Shown: positions 45,240-57,235 of the stretch, in pieces
Layout: each line of letters starts with the position of its first letter
Position numbering within the stretch: the stretch's first letter is position 1
DNA from: Siphonodentalium dalli
Lineage: Eukaryota > Mollusca > Scaphopoda > Gadilida > Siphonodentaliidae
Length of the DNA stretch: 64,000 bases
Direction: 5' to 3'
Assembly (NCBI GenBank): GCA_032622095.1
Contig: CP136062.1
Span: forward strand, 141,500,351-141,564,350
Notes under the pieces: generated by a model
The model's input: the letters and a program-made list of their open reading frames with translations, nothing else
Told to the model about the DNA's origin: nothing
The model's database searches: none
Translations under genes and position numbers: made by a program

Positions 45240-47440
45240 CACAAAGAGCGTTCACTAATACAATATATATGGTAAATATAAAGAGCGGTTTAGTGACTTT
45301 TGTGAATTATGTGGGAATTAGAAAATAAAAAAAATCAGATTTATAGTAAATTTCACTGTGTAGGAACTGTTACATCGGAAGTCGTTCTATCGCCGGTATT
45401 GTGATGGTTCTTGCCTGATTTGTTACGGTTCCTGATGATTTAAAATAATAATTTTTGTGACAAAATCAAGCATATATAATTATAGATATCTTGAATCTAT
45501 TATACTTTCCTGAATGAACAGAGGCTGCAGAAGTGCCGTGTTATCGAAACCTGAACTCTAGACCACAATTAACTCGGTATTAGCGTAAATTTCAACATGT
45601 TATCACTGAAAATCAAGCCACGTGGACGCAGTTTCTTTGTTATTCGTTGCGTATAAAATATGAAACGCATTCTGAAGACAAAACTGACTATGAAGTATAC
45701 CCGTGTTATTCTTCTGTACAATAGCTGAGAAAGTATCCCGATAGGGGTTGATAATTGGGAGCTGTGGCCTCGTAATCAACACGGGTGCGTGTTACGGTTC
45801 TATTTCAAACCAATCATGGCTGTGACGGTTCTGTACATGAGATTTATTCGAACGATTTCTGCACTTAGGTCCGAAAATCGTCTTGTGTATCTGACATTTT
45901 AAACCAGATAATGACTGTAGCTTATGTAATTTGCATAATAGAACAGGTATATTAAGAAATAACACAATAAATACCTAATACGGCAGATTAAGTGACATTA
46001 ATTGGCAGAAATAAAATATTGAAAGTCCCGATGAGTATAGTTTCATAATAATGCCCGCCTATATAAATGACCAATCGTGATATAAATATACTTTCACGAG
46101 AATATGAGATGTTATATTCATTTACTTAATCTGGGCATTATTGAAAGATCCAGGTGTGACAATATTTCAATGCCAGCGACATCATATTTCCTCCTCTGAA
46201 GTCCGCCTGCGCGACATTATTTACACATGTTTGTCGCCCAGACATGAATATAACTTATGAAATCACGTTCAACTAAATCATTGATAGGGTATGACGTGAT
46301 TGGGGTGGTGGGGGGGGGGGGACTTAGGGGGTGCTTAATTGGTGTCTATCCCCAACTTTGGTCAAAATGTTCAACTGTTACAAATTTCTTATCTGACAAT
46401 CACTATATAGGAATGTTACATCGGAAGTCGTTCTATCACCGGTATTGTGGTGGTTCTTGACTCGTTTGTTACGGTTCCTTATGATTAAAAATTATCATTG
46501 TCGGGACAAAATCACGCATAATTATATATATATATATATTATAAATACATTAAACTTTCTTGAACGAACATAGGCTGCATAAGTACCGTTTTACCGAAAC
46601 CTGAACTTTATATCACAATTAACTCGGATATAGCGAGTTAACGTGTAATTATCAACATGTAATCACTGAAAATCAAGCCTTGTAATTTCTTTGTTTTCGG
46701 TAGCATATCGACTGTGAAACGCATTCTGAAGACGAACACTGAGTATAAATTGTAACTGTGTTATTCTCCTGTAAAATAGCTGAGGAAATATCCCGATGTG
46801 TGCCGGTAATTTGGAGCATTAGCCGCCTAATCACAACTTTTATGAGTGTTACGTATCTATTCCAAGGTAATCACGACTGTGACGGTTCTTTACATGATAT
46901 TTATTCGAACGATATCTGCACTTTGGGATCATTTAGTGGTGTGTAACAGACGTTTTAAACCCGATAATGGTTTCAGCGGATGTTACCTACATAATCCAAC
47001 AAGTGTATTAAGAAATAAGAGTATAGCTATATATTATAACAGAAGATTAAGCGGGATTACCTTCACACCGAGTGGCAGATACAACATATTGAAATTCATG
47101 TTGGGTATAGGATCATATATAATCGTGCACGCCCGCATAATTGACCCAATGAAATTATAGACATCTACTGTCATGATATTCTTTTAATTTAAATGGATAT
47201 GGCTCATTCGAGCTTCCAAATTTTGTCTAAGTAATTTCTAAGGATGTATAAGATTGGTTGAAAATACAAGAAATGTTGATAAGTATATATACCGGCCTCA
47301 TATGCTCTGAGAAATACATATATATACTGTGGTCAGAGCCCTATTCCAGCTGGTATTTTTTCGTACAGAAGTGAAACAAAGGCTCTTTATTTCTACCATA
47401 TCAAGAATAGACTAACACGGAACGCTCTTTTCTATTCCAT
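45240..47440. repeat. ~0.7-kb direct duplication, period ~1044 bp
   Basis: Copy 1 (about 45358-46075) and copy 2 (about 46402-47150) share TACATCGGAAGTCGTTCTAT, CTGATTTGTTACGGTTCC / CTCGTTTGTTACGGTTCC, GAAACCTGAACT, AACATGTAATCACTGAAAAT and TATTCGAACGAT. Divergence is about 15-25% by eye. The outer edges have AAAGAGCG motifs at about 45243 and 45280, and the inverse CGCTCTTT near 47420. A (TA)n run lies at about 46515-46545 and a poly-G run at 46310. Confidence 0.75.
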
Positions 47441-47689
47441 GTCGTGCAAACATCGGGTTCAAAGTTGTATTTTTCATGACTCAAATGTGTCTTTCTGGGA
47501 CATTATTATACTGCTCATAGAAAGGTATTTCATGTGTTTATCGAGCTATTTCTATATCGAGAAAACTTAAAAATGGACTATTATTACGCGTATTTTGGAG
47601 CGCAAACCACCAAGTGACTTTATTTGATAAATGAAGGTCTGTGGTTGAAAGTTCCATGTGGGATATGTGTTCAATTCTAGCCAGGGTTG

Positions 47690-47850
47690 GGGCGATTACA
47701 TGCCAATGTAATCGATTACGATTACAATTACTTTTGATTTACATTATTACGATTATTTATTACATTTTTTTCAAATGCAATTGATTACGATTACAATTAC
47801 TTTAGTAAAATGTAACTGATTACTTTTCGATTACATCTTATTACAATTTT
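47690..47850. mobile_element. Probable hAT transposon end
   Basis: It begins CCAGGGTTGGGGCGATTACA and is followed by many GTAATCGATTACGATTACAA words. CAGGGTTGGG followed by ATTAC-rich subterminal repeats is a common end of hAT-family elements. The matching right end was not found, so this may be a truncated or solo end. Confidence 0.5.
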
Positions 47851-48091
47851 TAGTTTCCAACCATTTTGATCCCAAAGGAATAAATAACGAAATAAATCAA
47901 ATTAAAATATCAAATGTTATTTAATAACAAACAAAAAACTATATAATACGTAAACAAGGAACGACTGAACAAATAAAACAACCAAGCAATAAGCACATAA
48001 TCTTTTTACATTCATTTGTGATGTTTTGTCATGGAGTTGTGCACCAACATATTGGGAATAGACCATGTTTTATGTGTATTTATTTAATTTT

Positions 48092-48572
48092 ATTAAAGGT
48101 ACTCAATCCGATAAAACTCCTCTCAATTACTATTTCAATGGCTTTGGGGGTCAAAAATATTTGATTCGAGTCGAGGAAGCTCAGATTTGTTAGATATCGA
48201 TTTTAGAAATCTATTATTTTTCATTATCGGGAATACTTTCTGGCCCAGAACTCAGTCAAAATTGCGTTATTATTACCTCTTGATTTTAGAGTTATCCATC
48301 CTTGTCTGTTTGAATTGTGTTTTGGTGTACACATCTCGCGCAGGTTACGAAACTGACGGCAATTATTAGTACTCATCTCGAGAAACTAACAAATTTCAAA
48401 AATCAATATCTAATAACTCTGAGCTTTGTTTGATGGGTTCCTCGACTCGAATCAAATATTTTTTACCCCCAAAGCCAAAGAAATAGTAATATAAGACCCT
48501 CTGATCGGATTGTTGTTGTTGGAATCTGTTGAGATGGGGACCCTCTGTTCGGATTGAGTACCTTTAAATATA
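48092..48572. repeat. Palindrome with GGTACTCAATCCGA ends
   Basis: The left arm starts GGTACTCAATCCGATAAAAC and the right arm ends TCGGATTGAGTACC. Internal pairs include GGCTTTGGGGGTCAAAAATA with its inverse, GATTCGAGTCGAGGAAGCTC, and GTTAGATATCGATTTTAGAA. The unpaired centre is about 150 bp. A weakly similar segment (TAGAGTTATCCATC, AATAATAGATTTC) occurs at about 62980-63100. Confidence 0.75.
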
Positions 48573-48574
48573 GT

Positions 48575-49640
48575 TTTCATTCACTCGAACCATCCAAAAT
48601 ATCTTCGAGTGAAATGTTAATACGCTCTATATGCTTAGCTCCTAATTTGTATACGAAGCATTTGTATAAATAATCCAAATTTCACAAGCCCAAAATAGAG
48701 TTAAAACGAACTTAATTACAAACTATATACCGGTACACGGACTGGCTAAATCGACTCGCACTCACTTTATCGTTCATACTGCCTCAAGGTGAAATGACAA
48801 CTGTGGACAAAATGAAATTAAAACATGTGTCACCATAAACACCCCCCTCCTGATCCAAATTCAGTTGACCGCCGTCAATTTTGGATCTGGTGGGGTTTGT
48901 GGTTACTCTTTAAGGCGTCTTGGGGGGGGGGGGACAACTTACAGAACCCTTTGTTACATCTTAATATATAAACGAACCAAGAAATGGCATGGGTCACCTA
49001 TATGAACCCCTCTGCATGGGCGGCGGCCATGTTCGAATAAGGAATGGAAGTCACGTGGTTCGTATAAGTTTAATATAAGCTGAAAAATGCGACTTTTTGA
49101 AAAAAAACAGTGGCGGCCATTTTGAAAACAAAGTGGCGGCCATTTTGAATCAGTCGACCATTATGATTGGTTTGTTGGGGGAAAAATCAGTCTTCGCAGT
49201 TCAAATTGACCATTTATGTCAAATTGCATGCTTTCATCACAATAAAGTGAACGATTCTGTTACTACTGTTGACACATAGTTATATATAAGAAGGCAGTGT
49301 AACTCACCGTAATTGATCATAAGTGGTGTAAATTCAACATAATTGAAATTTCGTTGTGCTCACTTGGTTATTTTTACGTATACTTACAAAATAATAGTCA
49401 TCGTATTTCCCGGACAGAACCGATTAAATTGTGAGAGAACCGACTCGATCGGGAGAGAACCGATCGAGATATCACAATTCGCAGTAGTTTACGTCCTTGT
49501 TATTACTCGCACAATAGGATATTCATTATGTTTACGTTATTTGGGACCATAGATTATGAGGGGAATAGAAAAACTAATCAAATTATCACCTAGATGGCTC
49601 AAACCTTGCGTTTTAACTGTCAAAAAATCGCGAAAATGTA
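48575..49640. other. Intergenic with GGCGGCCATTTTG repeats
   Basis: A poly-G run lies at about 48926, and GGCGGCCATGTTC / GGCGGCCATTTTG words are at 49020-49150. No gene is supported. Confidence 0.45.
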
Positions 49641-49649
49641 TAATTTGGA

Positions 49650-49742
49650 TCATCAGGAACCGTCACAAATCAGTCAAGAACCATCACAAATTGGCGATAG
49701 AACGATTTCCGATGTAACAGTTCCTACACAGTGGTAAATTTG
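49650..49742. repeat. Inverted fragment of the 45.36-kb duplication
   Basis: The reverse complement of about 45345-45440: ATCAGGAACCGTCACAAATC, AGAACGATTTCCGATGTAAC, AGTTCCTACACAGTGGTAAA. Further along (about 50010-50065) the CGCTCTTTATT motifs are also inverse to those at 45243-45290. The two may be ends of one larger element. Confidence 0.7.
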
Positions 49743-50119
49743 GTCAATAATTGTTTAGTCTTTTCAGAAATATACGAGGAATAGTTATATGAGCTAGTAT
49801 CTGTAACATACTCAGTCGAAGTTAAAATAGACATGGCTCATCTGAACCTCAAAGTTATGGGTTATACGTAATTTTGAAGGAGGATACTACATATATATAT
49901 GCATATACGTGCATGTCCGATAAATAGGCTTTGTACGAAATAAACATGCTATGAAAAACTTTGACAAAGTCATAGCTCAGATATTTTCCTTTTCCGTGAA
50001 AAAATGAGACAAACGCTCTTTATTTACACTTCAGGAACATACTAAGAATTAGCGCTCTTTATTGTTTCATACTAAAACAAATCCTGGGACGATATATTCG
50101 ATGACTTGAAGAAGTGTGT

Positions 50120-51110
50120 CCACGATGTGCACGATGTTGGACTTTTATTGACGGAGGCCTATGTCAATTTTAAGCCAATTATGCTCCAAATAAAATGGCT
50201 TACAAATAAATAAGAAAATATTGAGCAATTAGAAAGCAGGATAAAACAATATATATATATATATATACAATAAATCAAAGGCAAATTAATACAACAAATC
50301 AAAGGCAAATTAGGCATTCGAGTTATAACCACACGGGTGAAACAACCCTCACATGAGATTTAGTCATCAGATATCATGGCACACATATAGCATAACTCAA
50401 TTTCCTTTAGAACTTGCCCATTTTATTTCAAAATCTTACACAGACACATAAATACTCCTGACACGGTTCTGCAAATTCGGTAAACTAGAAAATCTCCAAC
50501 AATCATTTCTTCTCATTTTATATAGACGGAACTAACTGCGTTGTATATCACCTGTGTGAATACTGACAAAAAAATGATATGCAGATTCAATTTCGAAACC
50601 AACTTCTTTTACTATGTATTTTTTGTAGTTTGTTCCATTCTAATATGATTTATGGGAGAAATAATTATACTGAACGGTTTAAACAAGTGACAATCCGTGT
50701 GGCAATCTTTATGTACTCGATCGAGTACATCCAATAAGTAGTCCTGAATAGATCCCAAACAACATCAGTATAATTACTTCCGGTATGGGATTCTCAGTAT
50801 ACTCAAGGTTATATCTTTATTTCGTCAGGAAACTGATCTTTCTTCAAGAAACTGACTCGCACACATTCCACTCCTGGCTGTTTCGCTGATTTATTGATGT
50901 TACGTTTATTTGTTATTTACTGATGTTCGGGTGTCACCCCCCCCCCCCCTCCATCCGCTTGAAGTACACTACATTTGCTTAGAAGTCAATATCGCTTCAC
51001 GCCGTTGAAGTACACTATACTTTTTTGTAAATATCTTTCTATATTTCTCTTTACCCATTTGAAATTATGAGAAAAGCATCATTACCATTTGGTCGGATAT
51101 CACCATCTGA
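50120..51110. other. Intergenic, nothing recognised
   Basis: AT-rich DNA with a short (TA)n run near 50252 and a C run at about 50938-50949. No exon is supported. Confidence 0.4.
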
Positions 51111-51700
51111 ACACAACTTAGTTGTAAACAACACGAATGTTCAGAAGTCTATTCACCCTTTGAATGATGCTCCTTTGATTTCTTGGATCAGAACTGTCTA
51201 TCTGATCACCCATTTGCAGTGAAGCGAGTTGTTTGTTTGGAATCACCATCCAATCAACCCTTTGCATGCAGTGCACTACACTGATTTTTTTCATCAGAAG
51301 TTCAGAACACACTGCCTGAACACTTCTTTGGAGCAAGCTGCAATGCTGTGTTCGCTGTTGGGGAAATCACCCTCTGTTCATCACATCCTATTTGACTGTA
51401 CTGATTCACTTCTTGTGAAATCCCACCCTGATACACTCTTTGAGGGATATTACACTGATTTATTTGTTCAGAAGTCAGTATCTGATCACACGTCTGAGGA
51501 ACAAAGCACTCGTGTTCGATGTTCGGAAACCACATTCAGCTCGTCACTTCTTAGTTCACTGCACCGATTCACCTCTTGTGGAATTCCACCCTGTTCAGCC
51601 CTTTGAGGGACATTGCACTGATTTATTTGTTCAGAAGTATATATATGATTTATCTGTTCCGCTAAAATCACCCTCTGCTCACTCATTTGTGGTACTCTCC
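51110..51700. repeat. Diverged ~145-bp tandem repeat
   Basis: Shared words are CTGATTTATTTGTTCAGAAG (near 51457 and 51618), CCCTTTGAGGGACATTGCAC / CTCTTTGAGGGATATTACAC and CTGATTCACTTCTTGTGAAA / CCGATTCACCTCTTGTGGAA. An older, weaker copy lies at 51120-51230. The minus strand stays open across part of it and encodes SEQINQCNVPQRAEQGG-like repeats, which overlap the tail exon described below. Confidence 0.7.
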
Positions 51701-51865
51701 AGTTGGTGACTTCTGCGTAACAGGGAGGTGGTTCCTCTGGGCATTGTAGAACCACGCCCATGCTGACAGAGTATATGGGTTCTCTGGTGTAGACACTGTT
51801 AGATTTTCTTTTGAAACAAGCCTGTAAGAGTCTGTTTGATATTGACTTCTGAGGCAGTGGCTCGA
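51486..51865 (-). CDS. Candidate cytoplasmic-tail exon of the LDLa membrane protein
   Basis: The minus-strand acceptor CTCTTTTCAG ends at 51866. The exon starts with two bases that complete a phase-1 codon, matching the donor phase of the transmembrane exon. The frame reads EPLPQKSISNRLLQACFKRK, then SNSVYTREPIYSV, then GVVLQCPEEPPPCYAEV and QMSEQ. It then runs into repeat-encoded sequence up to a stop at 51486. A possible earlier donor (GTGAGC after CAAATGA) could end the exon near 51690. I recognise no domain; the tyrosines in YTREPIYSV would suit a signalling tail, but that is speculation. Confidence 0.4.
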
Positions 51866-51993
51866 CTGAAAAGAGAAAGTTGTTGTCAAATGATATTCGC
51901 AACTTTAAAATGGGATCCCTCATCTCTCTTCCGGGTATCACTTCTAACAATATAAATCATTTTGAAACTTATTGGAGACACGTTTATGTGCAC

Positions 51994-52211
51994 TAAAACC
52001 CTTTCTATACTTAATATAATCCCCCATTCAGTTATAAAGGTAGACATGGATGGGAATGGTCTATTATTCATTTGAACACGCCGTTTAGGATAAATAAGCA
52101 GACGACAGTCAGACGAAAAGGATTCATATTCACTGATGGAAAATGTTCAGATAATAAGTTCAACAAACGACGGGACAACTCGTCATTGAATATCCAGTAT
52201 AGAAGGGTTAA
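51994..52211. mobile_element. MITE family D copy
   Basis: The left end is AAAACCCTTTCTATACTTAA and the right end CCAGTATAGAAGGGTTAA, with TTAA retained on the right. It shares AAAATGTTCAGATAATAAGT and GTTCAACAAACGAC with the copy at 17751. It lies in the inferred intron between the tail and transmembrane exons of the minus-strand gene. Confidence 0.75.
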
Positions 52212-52502
52212 CATGGTGCCACCCATATTCGACTTAAATTTGATTAAAAATATACAATTAAAGATGTATTCAGGGTTTTACGAAACCAATATTAAATTTG
52301 TATTTAGATCTATAGTGTGTAAAATAACATGTTTGGAATTTCAAGAGGAGTGATTGCATGTATTTAAATTGTGTAAACATCAAAACTACTATTAACCAAC
52401 CAGGTCCCATAATTGTTTGAATTCTCTCCTGCAATCTTGGTCCATAATCCGTTGGATAGCGCTACCAATCGAATAATTTCACCATAAGATGCTAGAGTAT
52501 AC

Positions 52503-52652
52503 CTGTGCTGCAGAAACTCCAGTTCCCAATCTTCCTTATTAGACACAGCACCAATATGATGAAAGTGACGAAGCTTACTGCGCCTGTGATTGATACTGCA
52601 GTGACGAAATTACTGGCCTTGTATGGCCCTCCTCTCTGAGACTGCGATGCCC
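52503..52652 (-). CDS. Candidate transmembrane exon of the LDLa membrane protein
   Basis: The minus-strand acceptor GATATTCCAG precedes 52652 and the donor GTATAC follows 52503. The exon is 150 nt with phase 1 at both ends. The peptide is ASQSQRGGPYKASNFVTAVS, then ITGAVSFVTFIILVLCLI, then RKIGNWSFCST. The 20-residue hydrophobic stretch followed by RK is a classic single-pass membrane anchor with stop-transfer signal. The polar Ser/Gln/Gly stretch before it fits an extracellular stalk. Phase-1 boundaries match those of the LDLa exon at 58193, so the two could be joined directly. Confidence 0.55.
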
Positions 52653-53559
52653 CTGGAATATCAGAGTACGGGATTTTAAAGGGACGCAAGACGTTCGCGG
52701 TGGACAAATGTGCAAAAAATATAAAAGTCTAAAAACATCGCCACTAAGAAGATAATGAAGAAATAGATAAATTTTCTCTTGTATTAATTATTGAAAGTTC
52801 TCCAATAACGAAATTTCGCGTATTGAAACCATTGTTATGTAAACAAAACTGTTACAGTGATTAGTCAAGATACATGGCTATTCGTGTGGTAAGTTGAAAT
52901 ATTTCAGTCTAAATATGATTTTCTGAATATTGTTAAATGCACTGGCCTCTACCAATGTTTAATGTCAAGCTTTGATTAAAACTTTACTGTCTGATTGGAA
53001 TAATTGGACATTGATCGGTAATGTCACTGTAACAATATCATGATGTATACTTAACAATGGTTTCGATATACGAAATCTCGTTATTGGAGAGTTATTAATA
53101 ATGAAAATAAGAACAAAGTAGATCTATTTTTAAATGCACCTGTTGATGATAGTTGTTTTACAGACTTTCATAAAATGTATCTTATTTCAGATGAACCCAC
53201 TTTGAAGACCATTTGAAGGACTACCACATGTCTGAAGTCCACTATTTTCGGCCAAATGGTACCCGACTCTCACACAGAGATGCGCACCAACTGAATAGCT
53301 AGGGTCACACTTCCTGACCTATATTAATACAATAAACATAGACTAGTCTATCATGATATAACTGCAAATAAACTGGCCTTCTGCTTATAAGGCCATCTAA
53401 AATTTAACCACTTTCGTGTTAATATCGCTATTATATGCGGCCAAATGATACCCGAACATCACACCGAGATGCGTATATACAATTGGAAATGCTAGAATAA
53501 TCTCTCCTGTCATATTCTGATAAAACATACAGTACCCCCAAGACGAAGCAGCCTCGTTT

Positions 53560-53730
53560 AGCTCATCGCGGCGATCGGTCCACTCAAAATCGAGGCGACT
53601 CGCGGGGATTCGGCGACATCTAAACGCGGCGATGTCGCCGCGATTTTGAGTGGAAAAGATTTGTATCCATTGACCATAGCTACTATCGTCGCCGCGAATC
53701 GCCGGCTTTCGTCGCGAATGATACTAACAC
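53560..53730. repeat. CpG-rich palindromic island
   Basis: GTCCACTCAAAATCGAGGCG on the left is inverted as GCCGCGATTTTGAGTGGA on the right. The sequence between and beyond is dense in CGGCGA / TCGCCGCGAA words. It is strikingly GC/CpG-rich against the AT-rich background. No gene start is evident nearby, so it is probably the end of a transposon. Confidence 0.6.
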
Positions 53731-55195
53731 TTCAAATGGACGATCTTATTTTGTTGGACTTAATTTTATGGCATACGCACATGTACATGTTCAGCATATC
53801 AGACAGTTCTTTGATTGTAAATGTGAGGATGATAGACATATATACTATGAAGATTACACAGATATGACCCCAGACTCGGGATACCCCGGCGGATGTTATA
53901 ACGCCGTTTTTTCTTTATGTTTTGATTCAATACACTGCTTTTTAAAATTTTATAAAATTGAGCAAGTAGTTCTATCTAAGATAAAATAAAAAAGAAAACA
54001 AAATTAATTTAGGTTTTTTTTAATATTTTTTGTTAATAACATGCGCAGCGACGAGTATTCTTGGAAAAATGGTCATGCTATTATGCTTTGATGTTGTTTG
54101 TACACACTGCTTTACATGCATTCATGTCGTTAGCAGAGCCAGTATTTTCAAACGATATAATATGTTCTTGAAAGTTTCACACAGACCCTGACTTTGGTGG
54201 GGTGGAACTACGGTTAATTTAATTTAGATTCAGAAATTACAGGGACCAAGACTTTCCAAAAACATAGATAAAAGTTATAAGTTCTCACAACAGCTCACAC
54301 ATAAGTGGCGACGTGGGTCGTGGGGTTTACATGGGGTCGTGGTCTCCCCCAACTATTTCCAACACTACAACATTTCATGCCTCACACAACATTTGTTGGA
54401 AATTCCACACCACATACAGGTTGATATTGTCCCATTGTCTGATCTTCCAACCAAATAGTGGGGAATCTGTTGCTTTTAGACCAAACAGTAGCATAATTTT
54501 TCTATATTTACTCCATATTTTAGTCTGAAATTGATATAGGATTGTACATTATTCAACGTTTGATGTAACAGGTGGAAATTTCCAACAATTGGAAAGTTTT
54601 AGGTACCAGTCAGATAATTCCAAACCCAAGAGAGTGCACATGGTATTGCACAAACATGGGAGTTTGGTCTGGTTGTGGGAATATCAGCAAGAAGTTTTGT
54701 CCCTGGCTTAATTTGCTATAGAGATTTAAATGGCTTTCGTTCTCGTACGATCGAGTTCATCGACACACTATCTTCGCACTCCCCTGTGTCCAGAGCTTCT
54801 TGAAAGATGCATGGGAACATAACGGTTTGCGCGAGGGTAAGTGGTGCGGAATAAATATTTCACAGTATCGAATAATAAATGATGTTAACAGCAAATATTT
54901 TGTGTCCTATTGTACCTACTGGGTCATAGTTTAGCCTTACTCGGTTACAATTTTTTCCCGATTATGATGGGGGTGGGGAAAACGACATCCCATATAAGTG
55001 ATGTCATTGTGATTGGATTTGGAGGTGGAGTGTCATTTTGTAGGTATTTGAATACTCTATCCAATGGTTGCAAAACATATGTCGTTTTCATTGATGACGT
55101 CACCAGAGGTCAAAGGTCACGCAACGGCGATGGAAACACAAATATAATAGTCTGGGATCTGATAGACTACGCTATCCGGATCTAACTGTAATTAG
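53731..55195. other. Inferred intron or intergenic DNA, nothing recognised
   Basis: No repeat or exon is supported, apart from a thymine-rich stretch near 54013. Short plus-strand frames show no domain. Confidence 0.4.
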
Positions 55196-55379
55196 ACCGC
55201 CTTTGTTGCTTTTAAGGCCATATCAAATTACCCACTTTCGTGACAATATCGTATATTCAGTCAAATGGTACATAGCTTACACACAGAGATGCGCACAAAC
55301 TGAAGTGCTAGGGGCGTCTCTGCTGACCTATTCTGATACCAAATAAACTACTCTATCATGATCTAACTTCAAACAGACT

Positions 55380-56505
55380 GCCTTTTTGCTTATAATGCCA
55401 TTTAAACTTAACAATTGTTCGTTGTAATAAGTAACCACATTTATCGCTATATGCGGGGAAAAGGGTACCCGACTCTCACACAGAGATGTAGTCCAAGTCT
55501 TCTCGTACTGAAACTTGCTAAGATATGTTGATGGCGAGATGCTTGGCATTTAGTCCGAGTTCCAGGCCCATGCATTCCCATGACACGACTTACGCCCAGG
55601 ATCTGTGGCGGGAATTTGTGGTGTATTTTACTCGATTTACCTAACAAATCAATACACGATGCTATATACATCGGAAAGAGTGACATATTGTGGTCCTAAT
55701 GGTGTATAATTATCTAACTTTCATGTTAAATTACGCATAGAATATTCCGGTTGATTGTCACCGACAACGCTGTTTTTATATTTTGTTTACGTTTTAACTG
55801 GAAGCCGAAGTGTTACGAAGAACTTTCGGCATAGTCCGGTGTTTGTTTTGACCGAGACGAATTTCTATACAAACTATAAATGGCAGGCCCCATATTATTC
55901 TAATGCTCGTTGTGTTTACACTGTTTTAAACTGTGAGATGGTTGTAATTCGCATAATTTATTTAATGTATTACATTTATATCTTCAATATTTACTTAATC
56001 TATGTATTTATTTATTTATTGACACGTATAATTAATATTACAATGGAGAATTCATCGTGCGTGGTTGATAGAAAATCTACGTCATATTTTCACCGGAAAA
56101 TGCCGAACGCAGTTCGCGAGGTCAACTGAGTTCGCATACTTTTAAAAATATGTAAACACTGCGGCAAATGTCTCTTTTCACATTAAATTACCGCTTTCAA
56201 TTCACAACTGATGTGGGTTTCAGATCAAATAGCATGTCTTCTGCGGAAAATATCCGTTTATTGTCGCAATTGTGATATTTTATTTCATATAATTGTGGTT
56301 TTATTTGAGCGGGTCACTAACGCTTAAGTCGTGTCATAGCAATGCATGGGCCTGGAACTCGGACTAAATGCCAGCATCTCGCCACCAAATATCTTAGCTG
56401 GTTTTAGTACGAGAAAATTTGGACTAACAGAGATGCAGAGATGCAGACTTTCATATAGCGATAAATGTCGTTACTTATTAAAACGAAAGCGGCACGAAAG
56501 GGGTG
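55380..56505. mobile_element. 1.1-kb element with ~190-bp inverted repeats
   Basis: The left arm (about 55385-55590) has ATTTATCGCTATATGCGGGG, GGCATTTAGTCCGAGTTCCA and CCCATGCATTCCCATGACAC. The right arm (about 56315-56500) has the inverse: GTCGTGTCATAGCAATGCAT, TGGAACTCGGACTAAATGCC and ATAGCGATAAATGTCGTTAC. The centre is AT-rich and non-coding. Its outer part overlaps the dispersed CACAGAGATG repeat family. Confidence 0.75.
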
Positions 56506-57230
56506 AACTGTGTGAATATTTGGTTCGATGTTAAGTTCATCAGAATAACGTCTATAGAACGAATATTTGAAACTTGCATCCAAGCGAATAATCCAAGCGA
56601 ATTATCCAAGCGAACTTGCATCCAAGCGAATTATCGTTCAAATATGACCGTAACGTATACGCGTAACGTATATATTCTATGCTAAATAGTTCATGGGTGA
56701 CCCGATGCATGCATCTTCGTTTTCTTGTAGCTATATCCTACTCTATTTCCCGGCACATTGAACTTGATTGAAGCATCTGTAAATGCCCGTTACCATGCAT
56801 GCATGTCACGGACATACTATAGCCCCCGATTAACAAAATGAGACCCGCAAAAGAATACAAATGGAGAACAAGGCCCATTCTAGCAAACGAATACGAAAAT
56901 TGATCGACATCAAATTCGCGTACCAGACTTTTATTTGAATTTCAATGACATTTAAGATGGCACCCCCCCCCCCCCTCGAATCAGACCAGAGACAAGGTTT
57001 TGCATAATTCCATTTGCACCACCCCCTTCAATCAAACCAAAACACCCCTTGAATCAGACCAAAAGTTTTGCATAATTTCATTCCCTCCTTGCACCTAAGT
57101 GTTCACCGGCCTAATAGCCTATTTATAAACCATGGTTCTTTCTACCCGGTATGATAATATTCATATATTTCGACCTGAAAATTGCACAAATCTAGTGGTC
57201 TAACTCCAGACAAATTGACACGACTGCGGG
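56506..57230. other. Intergenic or intron, short repeats only
   Basis: CCAAGCGAATTATCCAAGCG words are tandem at about 56580-56635. A C run lies at about 56961-56974, with AATCAGACCA words repeated around it. No exon is supported. Confidence 0.45.
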
Positions 57231-57235
57231 CAATA

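Larger units (their letters stand above)
53225..55490. repeat. Dispersed ~180-bp repeats with CACAGAGATG words
   Basis: Four direct copies lie at about 53225-53330, 53385-53480, 55200-55330 and 55380-55490. They share GGCCAAATGGTACCCGAC-like, CTCACACAGAGATGCGCAC and CTATCATGATCTAACT-like stretches. An inverted copy lies at about 56440-56490. The distance between the pairs suggests duplication of a larger block. Confidence 0.65.
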
